The translations under genes were made by a program, and so were the position numbers. From Vigna angularis (lineage: Eukaryota > Streptophyta > Magnoliopsida > Fabales > Fabaceae), in NCBI RefSeq assembly GCF_016808095.1, contig NC_068974.1, positions 20,258,825 to 20,322,824 on the forward strand: a stretch of DNA of 64,000 nt, written 5' to 3'. This document shows positions 38,619-49,950 of the stretch, piece by piece (positions within the stretch are counted from its first letter, which is position 1; each line of letters begins with the position of its first letter). The notes beneath the pieces are model-generated. The model did no database searches and had not been told where the DNA came from. It saw only the letters and a list, made by a program, of their open reading frames with translations.

Positions 38619-38825
38619 GAGGTTTATAGAAGCAGGCAGAGAGGGGTCTGACCATAAGGCTTCAGAAAGTAAGACATAGTATATAGTGAGGCTTATAGAA
38701 GCAGGCAGAGAGGGGTCTGACCATAAGGCTTCAGAAAGTAAGACATAGTATATAAGTGAGGCTTAAGGAAGCAGGCAGAGAGCGATCTGACCATAAGGCT
38801 GCATGAGTAAGCATGGTACACTTGT
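38619..38825. repeat. Three tandem 69-70-bp units in the solo LTR
   Basis: Units start at 38619, 38688 and 38758. Each contains AGAAGCAGGCAGAGAGGGGT or a close variant, then CTGACCATAAGGCT. Units 1 and 2 are nearly identical; unit 3 is more diverged. Confidence 0.85.
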
Positions 38826-39299
38826 AAGATTTATGGGAATGAGGAAGATGATCTTGATAATGATGAATTAATGACATCGGAATAATGATGTTTTATCAAT
38901 TGCAAAAATACATGATTATAATATTTTTATTACAAGTTTAATGATTTTATGATATGGTTGGCTTACCCTTATTTGTTTGTACTATGATCATATAACTCAT
39001 GTTATATGTGATTAGATAATGTTGCAGATGCGGTTGAAAAAGCTTAGAGATGAGAGAGATGCGGGGAAAAACTTTCAGGAATTTTTGTAAAAAGAATAAA
39101 TTTGTATTGGGAAGATTATGTTGTGTAAAACTTATAAGTTGAAATTTCAATGGTGAAGACTATATTGTTTAAAGTTTGTATGTTTGGTATTGTACTTTGG
39201 AGTAATTGAAATAAAGTTTGATTGTTTATATGAGATATTAAATTAATTTAGTCTCTACTATCAGTAATACCCTTTAAAATATTTGGGTGTTACATACCA

Positions 39300-40025
39300 C
39301 ATTGCAAAGTATTGTTAGGTTGAGACAAAGGAGGAGACAAATCTCCTAAGTAAAGATGTAGAGGAAGAGTGCATAATCTTATTGATGGCAAAGAGCTCGA
39401 ATGTAGAGAGTGTGGACATAAAGAGCTTGGTCCCAACAATGGATGAAGTGATCACGGTAAATGGTGCAGCAAATGTGGAGAAGGCAAACCTGGAGAAGAA
39501 ACTTAGACAAAAAGACAAAGAGATTTAGGGGATAGGAAGACTTTTGGGTGAAGCTAATTAAATTATGAATAAACAAAGGACTAAGCTTAAGGAGTTGAAG
39601 AAGGCGACTCTTGACAAAGAGGAGGAAACATCTAGTATTCTTAAACCATATGAAAACGAGAAAGAGGGAGATGAAGATGTTAAGAAAAACAAGGGTATGA
39701 GAAGCTCAGATACTGAGATAAAAAAAATCTAATAAGTAAAATTTCAGACAAGATGAAGAAGTCGGCTAATGTTGCTAAGAGGTCGGCCAAGATTGCTGAA
39801 AATTCGCCTAAGATCAGAAACGAGTTTATCAAAGTTACTAAGAAGATGGGTAGAACAAAGAACAAGTCGTCCAAAGCATTAGAGAGTTCAATTAAGGTGA
39901 AAGACAACACGACCAACATGAAGAAAATGTAGAATCCAAATATGGTTGAAAGAAACAAGTTTGATGAGGATGATGCACATAGAAAGTCAAATAAAAGATG
40001 AAAAATTTAAGTTTATGGGAGAGTT
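39300..40025 (+). pseudogene. Copia-N2 post-gag Lys/Glu-rich segment
   Basis: After the solo LTR the interior resumes. Broken frames read like KKSANVAKRSAKIAENSPKI and KEEKRKEKEL-type patches, i.e. a Lys- and Glu-rich, repeat-like sequence ending just before the right LTR at 40026. No polymerase motif is seen. It occupies the same place as the coiled-coil segment of copia-N1. Confidence 0.5.
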
Positions 40026-40185
40026 TGTAACGATAAACTTAAATTTTCGGAGTTTATTAGTTATTTTGTTTAAGTCTTATTTTATTAGTTTGGATCTAGT
40101 AATATTTAGTTTGATTTTAATAGAGAAAAAAATAGGGATAAGTAGTTTTGATTTTTCATTTATTTAAATGCAATATTATTTTATT

Positions 40186-41785
40186 GGTTAAACCCCTTTA
40201 GTTGTCCCTATTTTTGTGGATTTTTTCTAATTCGATCCCCCGTTTTATTAAAATTCTCAATCGAGTCCTAAAAAGTGCTAATTTGAATCAATTGGACCAC
40301 TGCCGTTAAATTGGCTTAACGAGATTAAGTTTTTGATGAAGTGGGAGGTTGACGTGACAAGTTTTTTAAACATGGCATTCATATAGTTGTACGTGGAATT
40401 TACAAACATTTTAACATTTTGATTAATTTTTTTTTAAAAAAAGTCATCTTCCATTATAGTCAAGCACCATCCAAAACCATCATCAGAGAACCCAATCGTG
40501 CCTCAGAACCACCATCATCTTCCTCGTGCACCATCAACCTGCAATCAAGTAACCATAAAATCAAAATCGTGACTCCGCCATGTTCGCTTCAATTCATCTC
40601 CTTCCATCCAGCACCGCGAGGGCAAATCGCCACCACAGCCAACGTAACCAGCGCTCAAGCTCTTCGCGCCGCAACCGAACTCATCATCATCTATTTTCTT
40701 CTCCATTAAACCATTTGAAACCTGTAAAGAGAAAAAGAATCACAAATCTGAAAACCCCCAAATTAGCCACAAACCCTAAATCGCGCTGGACACAAAACGC
40801 GAGACTTTCGAATCTCCATGGTGACCAAAGGAAAGATGAAGGAAGAAATCGACCAGAAGTACTTTCAACAGGTTATCAGTGTCATCGACTTCTATAAATC
40901 ATGATGATAGTCGTACCTATCAACAGACAGTCTTGGGAAAGAACTAATACTATATCCATCAGGGTTTTCCCTCAATATCTTACTCAAGTTACTAACAATC
41001 TTCTAATATATCCTTTATAGGCATCCCCTTATATTTCGTCTTAGTATCAGTTGCAGAAACTTCGGGATTTAGGAATACTCTTATGTTAAGATGATTTTTG
41101 CAACTTGGATTGTGACGATCTACTCAGAAAGAGGGATCTCAAACCATTTGCACCCTGAGATTGACCCGTCAATGAGTTTCCTTGAACTGGTTTAATTACT
41201 CTGAAAGGAAATATTTGGGACGGGATTTCCTCCAACCACTTTTGCTCTGATATTAACAGCTCCACCAATTGAAGAATATCTTCTTCAGCGAGAGATCTTA
41301 AAACTGGGGGTCCATCCTTTAGCAATTTATACGCCATATCCTCCCTAATACAAACAAATGAGTATGTTAGTAACTCTTTAAAGTGGTACCTACATAATGA
41401 TATCATATAATAAAATATCAAAATGGTCACAAAACTTACAGAAGCAGTTCACGGTGAGAATGCAGGGAGCTACAGAAGGGAGAAAGGGGAAGCTGGGGAT
41501 GACAGTTGAGGTGTTCGAGGTGCGCGGCGGTGGTGAATTTTTCGAAACCCAATTTTTAAAATGTTTTTTTATCAAATACCACGTATAATGATCTCTCAAT
41601 GCTATGTTTAAAAAATTGTCCACGTCAATATCACATGTCATAAAAAATTTAACCTCGTTAAACCAATTTAACAGCGAAGACCCAATTGATTAAAATTAGC
41701 ATTTTTTAGAACTCAATTGGAAATTCTAATAAAACAAAGATCAAACTAATAAAAACCCACTAGAAACAATTAAAGGTATTTAACC
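40186..41785. mobile_element. Mutator-like element (MULE-2) with 9-bp TSD
   Basis: Terminal inverted repeats of roughly 245 bp start GGTTAAACCCC at 40186 and end GGTATTTAACC at 41785. TATTTTATT flanks both ends (40177-40185 and 41786-41794), a perfect 9-bp TSD. It sits inside the right LTR of copia-N2. The arms are clearly more diverged than those of MULE-1, so it is older or faster evolving. No transposase is visible. The interior carries a good open exon-like segment on the minus strand (41086-41345) and a GC-richer plus-strand block at 40480-40880. Confidence 0.92.
41086..41345 (-). pseudogene. Unidentified captured exon in MULE-2
   Basis: An open minus-strand stretch reads EDMAYKLLKDGPPVLRSLAE, EDILQLVELLISEQKWLEEI and then NGLRSLFLSRSSQSK. 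The balanced composition and lack of stops are unlike the surrounding transposon sequence, so this looks like part of a host coding exon. I do not recognise the family with confidence, and the ends of the exon are uncertain. Confidence 0.5.
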
Positions 41786-41896
41786 TATTTTATTTTGTTA
41801 TATAAAATAGAGATAAATTATACTTGTTTTTATATTTTGTTTTTAAATTTTATTATTTGTATTTAATCTAACATTCTATTTATATTTATTTCAAAG

Positions 41897-42607
41897 TGTA
41901 CCAGCGAGGACCGGGCGCCGTACGGAAGGACGCCCACGTCATCAGAACAAGTAGATGACCGTCCGCCCGTTTCGATGCCCACGTCATCAGAACAAGTAAA
42001 GGACCGTCCGCCCAATTCGATGCCCACGTCATCAGAACAAGTAAAGGACCGTCCGCCCATTTCGATGCCCACGTCATCTGAATGACAGAGGACCGTCCGC
42101 CCGCTTCAGCACCACTGACATCAGACCAGTAAATGAACCGTCTGCCCTCCCCGATATTGGAGACCTAGAAAATTACCTCTATTGGATAAATGTGGAGGAT
42201 CGAACAGGATAAGGCGGACACCCATGTCACATGGGCGGGCACCCATTTCTCAAGGCCGGCCACACCACCAATCATCTTAGCTTAAGACAAATCAACATGG
42301 TTTAAGGTAAGTAGAGATTAGAAGCTATTGGGCTGTTTTGGGTCGTGATTAATTTTCACTAATCCCAAGCCCATAACGAAAACTATAAATACAAGTCCAC
42401 GGTGAGTGGTGAGTAGGTAACATTCATTGCACATTTATTACTGTCTGAGAAAAACGCCTTAGCTCTCAACTGACTTTGACATCAGAGAATCTTTTGCAGG
42501 TCTCCCACCGATAAACTGAGAAGTGAACACAGAAGATCCGACGTACAAAAGACGAGAAGCGACTGACGTGAAAACGTGGGACCCGCACGGCCCTCACATC
42601 CGAAACA
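41897..42607 (+). mobile_element. Solo LTR, probable Tat lineage, in copia-N2 LTR
   Basis: It runs from TGTACCAGCG to CGAAACA, flanked by CAAAG (41892-41896) and AAAAG (42608-42612), a 5-bp TSD with one mismatch. The copia sequence continues on either side, confirming an insertion. TATA-like CTATAAATAC at about 42383 and the ACTTTGACATCAGAG..CTTTTGCAGGT end motif match the R/U5 region of Tat-like gypsy LTRs. It contains a 45-bp tandem array. Confidence 0.8.
41933..42112. repeat. Four tandem 45-bp units
   Basis: Units start with CCCACGTCATC at 41933, 41978, 42023 and 42068, exactly 45 bp apart, and contain GACCGTCCGCCC. The period is a multiple of three, so several frames stay open through it by chance; it is not evidence of a gene. 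Confidence 0.93.
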
Positions 42608-42690
42608 AAAAGTTTTCAAAGTTTAATAAAAATCATCGCAATGAATCCAAGAGTCTTGTTATAGTATGTGTCACGTTTGTAGACGGGTCA

Positions 42691-43656
42691 CGTCAACTGG
42701 TGTGATGTCTTTGCTATTGCATCACCGCCTTTAACATTTCTTCGTTTTTCTAGAATTTGGTTCTCTCAATGGTAGTTGCTTTCTTCATCTTCTTGGCGCA
42801 CTTTTCAAATGATTCTGTATCACTTTTCTTTGCAAAAAAATAATCTAAAAGTCTTGGCTCACTATTCAAATGATTCTGTATCACTTTTCTTCGGAAACTA
42901 ATCTTAAAGTCTTGGCTCACTTTTCAATTGATTCTGGTTTCACTTTTCTTCTGAAACAAATCTAAAAGTTTGTGCATGCCCATAGGAAATAGGAGTCTAA
43001 TTTTTTTGAATAAGAAAACTTCACACATTCTTAGTCTCCTTTTTGTTCTTATAACCCAAACAAGTATGAGTTGGTGTTGGCTGTCTCCTGTTTGTGAAAA
43101 TGCTTGGGAGAGCCATTGGAGCACAATGGCCATGGATTTGCAAAGAAAAACAGGATATGGCACTCTTTATTAAGAGCCTTTTATTCGAGTTAACTTGCCC
43201 TGTTGGTATTGTAAATATTTTCTTCTTAATACGTTATCATGGCATAACCTGTGAGTTTGAGGCTATTTTGTTCTGATCACAATTTTTTCCTTCTCTCTTT
43301 CTAGGAACAAATATTGAGCTATGTTCATTACTGAGATATTTTTGGTTTCCACTTCCTACTTGAACATATATGGATATTTGTTTTTTAATTTTCCTCCAAG
43401 ATTGCTATTTATCAAGTGTACATGAGCTTGCACATTAAAAGAGTACATTATTGATAATGGAACTGTGACATAGGGTGTAGGTGTGCATGCTGGCCAGCAA
43501 AACTGTGCAGGTTATGATTGGTGTAGGTGCGGTGGTGGAAAATAGTTACAGACCTTTGACTAGGGTGTCATGGTGGCGTGTTGGAGCTGACGACTTGTGA
43601 GTTGACACGCGATGTCCCATGAGGACAATAAATGAAGTCAAATACAAAAGTGTTCA
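42691..43656. other. Intergenic region 3' of CRK-B with a 58-61-bp tandem triplet
   Basis: Three diverged units starting at 42795, 42856 and 42914 share CAC(T)TTTCAAATGATTCTG and CACTTTTCTTC blocks. The remainder has no recognisable gene. The right part should contain the CRK-B 3' untranslated region. Confidence 0.6.
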
Positions 43657-46615
43657 TTATCTCGGCATAGTAACAGAGGTTGTTACATCATTAATGGAAA
43701 GGTTCTTGGAACTGTTTGATGTAGAGAATTCCGCTAAGGTCATTCTTCCAATCGAAAAGGGTGGATGCTTGGGTTTTGGAAGGACCATTCCCTCACTTGC
43801 CAACATCACAACAACATCAGACATGGTTGATCTATCTTTCGCATCTTCTTGAACACATAACAGACCAATCTGTATGCATCTCTCAACTTCACTTCCTACG
43901 AAGGATTTTTCCAGCGTTGGATCCATCATTTCCAAACATTTTCCTTCACACCATATTCTCCAAGCCTACAAGTATTTGTAGTTTGTTAATACTGTCAAGC
44001 ATTAACCATAATTGTTGAATAGTTTCTTGGCCATATATAACTGAGGAGACTTACATACAACAGAAGGGTTGGACCATGCTCTGAGAGATAGAATCCCCTA
44101 TTTTTCCTCCCACAAATGATTTCTAGGACGATAACTCCGAAACTGAAAATGTCAGATTTCACTGAAAACAATCCTTCCATAGCATACTCCGGAGCCATGT
44201 ATCCACTAATGCAAACCAATAGAGCTTTATTATTTGTCATGTTAAGGTGCATGAAAGCAAAGAATTTCTTTTTTCTAAATGAAATGATTAATAATTCCTC
44301 CATAAACCTTATGGTTTAAGAAATGTTTAGTATGAGTAAACTCACTATGTGCCTATCACTCGTTTCGTATTTGCCTGGTTCTGTCCTTTTTCAAATGCTC
44401 TTGCCAATCCAAAATCTGATATTTTGGGATTCAATTCAGGGTCTAATAGAACATTGCTAGCTTTGAGATCTCTGTGAATTACTTTCAGTCGAGAGTCCTC
44501 ATGAAGGTATAAAACACCTCTTGCTATTCCATTGATAATTCTTAATCTTAATTTCCAATCAAAATGTTTTTTTCTCTCATCATCTGACAACACAAGAACA
44601 GAGAAGAAATTGAGCATCAAGACAGTATTTGAAGCAAAATCTATCAAATAGCAAATGAGTTTGGCCTTAACCTTGGAAAAGAATTACTGAGAATTATGTA
44701 GTGTTTATCCTTAAAGATGATCTACAACAGGATTATTCATTGCATGTTATAACTTGAATTTAGTTTCAGGCTATGAAAGAACAGAAGGCTTCTATAGGTA
44801 TTATTATCCTGTATTGCTGTTCTTATTCATTAAATAAAGAGTACCCCGTTTACATCAAGTACTTTAAAGCCCATAATTGAACAACTTCACTTGTTTATCC
44901 AGAGTAATTTTTTAGAGAATATGTAAAGAAACAAGCAAACAACTGCAGAAAAAGCATTTGACTTTTCATTGAAGGGTCGAAGCTGTGTAAGAACATACCA
45001 AACAGATGAAAGTCTAGGCTTTTATTAGGCAAATATTCATAAACTAGTATCTTTTCATTTTCCTCCAAGCAACATGCAAGAAGTCTCACAAGGTTGCGAT
45101 GTTGCAGTTTAGCTATAAGCATTACTTCATTATCGAACTCCTCTGAGCCTTGACCAGAAAATTGTGACAGCCTTTTAACTGCAATTTGTCTTCCATCAGG
45201 CAGAATTCCCTGACAAACATAGCGATCAATCAATAAAAGCATATTGAAAGATGATAAAAATAATAATCTATATCCAGAATTCGAAATCATTAAAACCTTG
45301 TACACTGGGCCAAATCCACCTTCCCCCAGTTTTGATACTTCAGAGAAGTTACCAGTACTTTGTAGAATTGTGATTAATGGGATAGTAGGAAGGTCTGGAT
45401 TCAGTGTGTCCTCAGTTTGAATATTGTGATATGATGATAGACGAATGGCACGAGCTATCAGACCATCTACAAAGTCAAGTTTGCGAGTTATTATGTGAAC
45501 TAAATAACCAGATTTGCTATGGGATGGCAAGTAAGCCATAAAAAAAAGTCATGTATTGTTCAGGGAAATTACCTTTTCTAGTTCTACACCACCACCCATA
45601 TACACTCAGACATAGTAAAGTTATTGACCCTGTCACACTGAAGCTAATAATCAAGATTTTTGACCTGTTATTACCCCCTTGCTTAGCTGTAACAGTATAA
45701 AAGAAGAATAATTAATTTTCCAGAGAAATCAACTTCAATAAATAAACAAACAAGTATTACCTTTGTCACAGAAAGTCACTACTATTCCAAATTACAATAC
45801 AACAAATGAAAAAAGTGTTACTGTAAGATCAATGAATCACCTAATTTCGGATTAGGCTCAGCAACTGAAGATGTTTGGTAGAACATATGATCATCATACT
45901 TTATCGCACAACTTCCAGTCCAAACCACCCATCCTAATTTCTGTTCACGACATTTGGCCACTTGGGCTAATATTGTCTCCAAACACTGTCTGCACCCTTC
46001 GTTTGTGAGATCTCTAGAACATTGCACCAAGCCATATCTTTTCTCTGTGGAACTCAAATTGAAGACATCCATATAAAACAACTGGTTAGTTTCCTTTGTT
46101 GCTTTTCTGATCAAACCTCTCACAAAATCATCACCTTTCTGAATATCTTCCATGTTGGATATATTTTTCTCTCCAAGAACATGCCATGATATGTTTGTTA
46201 AAACAGTCCCATAAAAGCTCTCATTGGAGTACCTTATAACACAAAAATCATACCAAACCATAGCAGAGACCCTGTTGGGGCAGTGCTGAGGGGCTTCCTT
46301 GGCAGCAATGGAGACACAGAATTGACAAAAGTATCCAACCACATCACCACGGCAATCATAGAGGCCATACACAGGACTGGTTTTACCTATACTTTTGTAG
46401 TTATAACCTTTGCTTGTGGCTGCGTCTGACGATGCCCATCTGAGCATGCCATCAAGATTTGTTTGGTATACACTGCTGAGGGGTTCTTGGGTTGTGTTTT
46501 GGCAATTACTTGCCAGAAAACTCGGTGTTTGTGCCTTCGTAACATGTGGTCTGAAACTCAGCAGTAAGAAGAAACCATAGCATATTGATCTCAGTTGTAG
46601 ATTTTTTCCCACCAT
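43657..46615 (-). CDS. Cysteine-rich receptor-like protein kinase (CRK-B), 7 exons
   Basis: Inferred exons in transcript order: 46615-45841, 45686-45573, 45466-45297, 45209-44999, 44583-44346, 44205-44055 and 43965-43657. All introns are GT..AG and the sum is 1968 nt, giving 655 aa. Exons 4-7 have exactly the lengths of those in CRK-A (211, 238, 151 and 309 nt). The protein has a signal peptide (about 1-28), DUF26 motifs at 88-100 and 199-211, a membrane segment in exon 2, then a kinase with GEGGFG, Lys about 365, HRDLK (Asp about 462), DFG about 480 and APEYAM. No disruption was found. It is a close paralogue of CRK-A in convergent orientation, consistent with local inverted duplication, and likely has a similar stress or immune receptor role. 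Confidence 0.93.
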
Positions 46616-47159
46616 AACTCTGCAGTTGCCTTAATTATTTGATCAGATAATGCTTATACCAAAAATCAAAAACATTATGCCAAGTAATGCATTTGATTAT
46701 ACTTGTATATTCCGATCAAAAGGTATACTATTTCCACCTTGTGTCAACATATCTCTGCAAGTCCTATCTTCAATTATGTCGAAATTTTCTCTCAAGGAAC
46801 ACTGTTTTAATTTTTTTTTCAAACCGTTTACTATTTTTAATATGGTTTTCCAAGTCAAAATTTGAATTTTAAACCTCACGTGGTAAGAATATGTCAACAA
46901 AAAAAAATCAAAGGCAACCGAATTCTGAACTATTTTTAATTTTGAAAATTTTGAAAAAACCGAAAATTATAAAAAGTTTAAAAAACTAAAATTATAATAG
47001 TAAAAATAAATAATGTTTTAAGCATTACTAATATTTGAAATTTATTTTTTAATAATTTAAATTAATTTCTAAATTTAGTAAATATAATTTTGTTAAAAAT
47101 TATTAAATAATTTAGAATTAAAAATTAAAATATTGATTTGAACATAGGTATTATTAATA
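46616..47159. other. CRK-B upstream region, AT-rich
   Basis: No gene seen. The first 300 bp presumably hold the CRK-B promoter; the rest is very AT-rich without structure I can name. Confidence 0.4.
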
Positions 47160-47990
47160 TAAATATTATAATCTCGAAAGTTTTTCTTGTGTTTAACAGA
47201 TAAATATGATCTATCTACATCATACATATTTTATATTTAAGACAGATAAATAGTCTTCCATAATTTTATATAAACTCATGCATGCACATGAGAAACAATA
47301 TTAAAATACACATTAATATTTTGTTACTCAGAACTTCTTGATTTATTATTGGTTTAAGTATCGGAGCACAGCTAAATGGTTAGACATCGAGGTCAACCTA
47401 TTGAAGAACCTGATTGAAGGGCCTAATTACTAAAGAACTCGATCGAAGGGTCTAAAGAGCACGATTAAACAACGCATGTAGTAAAGAGATCAACCAACAA
47501 CCAAATGGGATAAAATTGACCTCAAGGCCAGATTATTTGGAAAATTTGGTGGATTAGTCACTAAGTGAGGTTGTCCTTGAGGCCAATCCACTTGTCAAAC
47601 GTGGCTGAATAGTCAAATGATATGAATACTCGTACTCTATGCCAATCCACACGCCTAACTAAAAACCTAATATAAAACTCAAACACCAAAGAAAACTCCT
47701 GTGACTAAAAAGACTAGGCGGCACAACCCATTAAAGGCTCATTATTATAATTATTATAGTCTCGACAGTTTATCTTGTGTTTAATAGACAAATCTTTGTC
47801 TTTTAATGGCCTGCCTCTACCAAACATATTCCACATTTAAGCCACAAAAATAGCCTAAAATCCCAAAGTGCTATATAAACTCATGCATGCATATCAGAAA
47901 CACACTAAAGTACACATTAATATGTTGATACTTAGCGCTTTTTGATTCATTACTAACTTAGTGTCGAAGCAGCTTTTGCAGGTGGACCTT
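47160..47990 (+). mobile_element. Two diverged LTR-like copies in tandem (Tat-type remnants)
   Basis: Segments at about 47160-47380 and 47735-47975 are direct repeats. They share TCTCGA(A/C)AGTTT, CTTGTGTTTAA, TATATAAACTCATGCATGCA with a following AGAAAC, and ACACATTAATAT. Both have a TATA-like TATAAACTC. The second ends TAGTGTCGAAGCAGCTTTTG then CAGGTGG, a motif typical of the end of Tat-lineage gypsy LTRs. No interior genes or target duplications were found, so these are remnants. Confidence 0.5.
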
Positions 47991-48457
47991 CTATTCTTTC
48001 TCAACTCTCTAAAACATATTAAGGAGTCTTTGCTTTTATTCATCTAACTATTTGCTTTTGTCCAATAACTTACCCTTTTTGTTAAGGGGTATAACATTTC
48101 CACTTTTTATTATGTCCAACATGTCTATATGACACGACTCAAAGAATGCTATCATTCTCTATTTATAATAGTCAAACTTTTCCCCCTTTAAACAAAGAAG
48201 GGTGGTTAACAATGTAGCCTTTGTTTCTAGAATCTTTTCCTCACGTTCTGTCAAGAATTAACCCCTAAGGTTAGCTCTTTTACTAATTGTAACATAGAAA
48301 ACCTCCAGAAAGAGGGAATGGGTGGGTTTGAATAAAGTTTTAAATATTTTTTTGCAAAGTTCTCCCTTAAACACTCTTAAGAGGTTTCACTAATAACAAA
48401 GAATTACAACAAATTTAACCACTTTTAATATACAACTAACCAAACTAGTTAGAAGGA
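47991..48457. other. No feature seen
   Basis: AT-rich spacer without a gene; contents not assigned. Confidence 0.4.
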
Positions 48458-48780
48458 CACTACAAGGAAAATTTGAATTACCTATTTATATTTACATATA
48501 GATTTTAATCCATAGGTAATGTAGGCATTACATACTGAATTTATATATGGATTTTGAAAAATAAGTTACATACGAATTTTACATATGGATTTTTACTTAT
48601 CGATTTTTCGTATGTCATTTAGGCACGATATGGTAAAAACATTTGTGAAAGACAGAATTCGTATGTATGATATACAATCCGTATGTAAAAAAAATAAATC
48701 TTTCTCACTGATTTTAAATACAGATCTAGAAAATCAATTATTGAAAAAAATTAAAATTTGTTTTCCCTCCTAAAATGACT
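48458..48780 (+). mobile_element. CACTA left terminus (CACTA-3), right end not found
   Basis: CACTACAAGGAAAATTTG at 48458 is a near-canonical CACTA start, followed by repeats of a TTACATA(C/T)GAATTT / CATATGGATTT word in both orientations to about 48690, the expected subterminal region. I found no matching right end with the mirrored words, so the element is truncated or its right end has been lost. It may be the carrier of the ERD4-like fragments that follow. Confidence 0.65.
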
Positions 48781-49479
48781 TCTTCCCCGTTCTCATTTCT
48801 CGAACTTCATCTGACCTAGAGAATAATCATTGTCCCGAACTTCTTCCACACATTTACTTCTTTTACTTTCTAATTTGGAAAGAAGAAACCATCATCACAA
48901 CTCGGAAATCAATCACTCTCTTACTCTCATAGCCTTTCCTTCTTCCTTCTTCTCGAAAAAAAGAAGCCCTTACTAAACTTTCCTTTTTCCTTTGTCTTGA
49001 ATAGTAGAAACCCTCACATGATGGTGATTAAGGAGAAAAGGCTTAATCGTTGATTGTCATAAATCACCTATGTCAGCTCTTTGTGCACTGCCCGAACTCG
49101 ATTAGGGTTGTAGAAGATCATTCGCTTCCAAATTTTTGTGCTCCCTCAAACCCTAATTTGATCCTTATTCAATATAGTAGATGTTGTGTTTCCCATCTCT
49201 CACCCTTGCTTTTTTCTTCTTCCTTCTTCATTGCAAAAAAATCATTGTCGATTCGTTTGAAACAATTGTCGAGTTCCAGATGAGATGAAAACCCTAGCCG
49301 AGGTCCACTGCATGTTCCAGGTTCCTTCTTCATTTTTCCTATGGCCCCTAATAAATGCCTTTTATGTTTCTTTCCTATATATGGCTTTTTATCTTTTTAA
49401 AACCACTTCTAGTGCACTCATATTTTTCGATAACATGCTTGTGGGATGAGTAGTGAATCCAGCATAAAGAATTTTAATT
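48781..49479. other. No clear gene; 5'-UTR-like block
   Basis: Pyrimidine-rich and moderately GC-richer patches (49040-49320) resemble a former leader or first exon, perhaps of the CACTA-3 cargo. No frame could be assigned. Confidence 0.35.
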
Positions 49480-49950
49480 ATTATTATTGTTTTGGGTCAG
49501 TGTTGAGAATCTATGTTTTATCTAGAGTTATTTTGCTACCTGTTCTTTTGCCTCCTATTGGTATTAACAATGTTATGAAGAGACAAAGTGCAAAGGCAAA
49601 AAAACTAGCAAAGGAACTTTCAATGAACTTGACAAGTTATCAATCGCTAAGTCACGGTAAGATCAATGTTTTTTTTTTTCAAAAATATTATGCTAAATCT
49701 TCCTTTGATTCGACGTATTAGTTGTGTGTGAAAAGTTACAAACAATATTTTTCGCGAGTTAAACACCTAATGAGTTTCTTTAATACCTATTAATGATAAT
49801 AATGCTAGAACTGAATAACTTGTCAGTGTAGGTAAAGAGTTCAAGGCTGTGGGGATTTTTAATTTCCTGTTAGACTAAGAAGGAACATGTTGACGCTTAC
49901 ATTAAAGCCATCTATGCAGAGGCATTTTACAAATCTATGATCGTAAAGTG
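49480..49950 (+). pseudogene. ERD4-like (OSCA/CSC1 family) pseudogene, 5' part
   Basis: Two exon pieces are visible. The first (about 49480-49672) reads RVILLPVLLPPIG with an upstream FGSVLRIYVLS, matching a membrane segment near the N-terminus of ERD4-type proteins. The second (about 49850-49945) reads EHVDAYIKAIYAEAFYKSMI, a conserved cytosolic stretch of the same family. Frameshifts and stops occur between and before them. The family comprises multi-pass OSCA-related cation channels, and ERD4 itself is a dehydration-responsive member. The remaining part resumes at 55518, after a nested LTR and CACTA insertion. Whether this is a decayed resident copy or cargo of CACTA-3 is open. Confidence 0.75.

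Larger units (their letters stand above)
36355..39294 (+). mobile_element. Solo LTR (2.9 kb, gypsy-type ends) with TSD TACCA
   Basis: It starts TGTAAGACCC and ends TTTGGGTGTTACA, and TACCA flanks both sides (36350-36354 and 39295-39299). It interrupts the gag zinc-knuckle region of copia-N2. The ends resemble those of the Tekay-like LTRs at 8184 and 25797. It contains three separate tandem arrays: a (GTAAATA)n-like run (about 36533-36598), six 93-96-bp units each with a 37-nt stem-loop (37108-37640), and three 69-70-bp units (38619-38825). A candidate transcription start region lies near 36721 (GGCTATAAATAGCC). Confidence 0.93.
34984..42690 (+). mobile_element. Gag-only copia-type relic (copia-N2) with three nested insertions
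   Basis: The left LTR (34984-about 35340) starts TGTTAGGATAAAC. The right LTR starts TGTAACGATAAAC at 40026 and is broken into three pieces (40026-40185, 41786-41896, about 42608-42690) by a MULE and a solo LTR. TGGTATCAGAGC at 35343-35354 is the initiator-Met primer site and sets the plus orientation. The interior, once the solo LTR at 36355-39294 is removed, is only about 1.7 kb and contains gag, zinc knuckles and a Lys-rich segment, with no pol. The 3' edge and TSD are unresolved. The element fills the gap between the two CRK genes. Confidence 0.8.

Noticed and set aside
41863..42077. Two minus frames with regular 15-residue repeats that look like a repeat protein
   Set aside because: They arise because the 45-bp tandem unit of a solo LTR is a multiple of three. 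There is no start context, and the unit is explained by the LTR.
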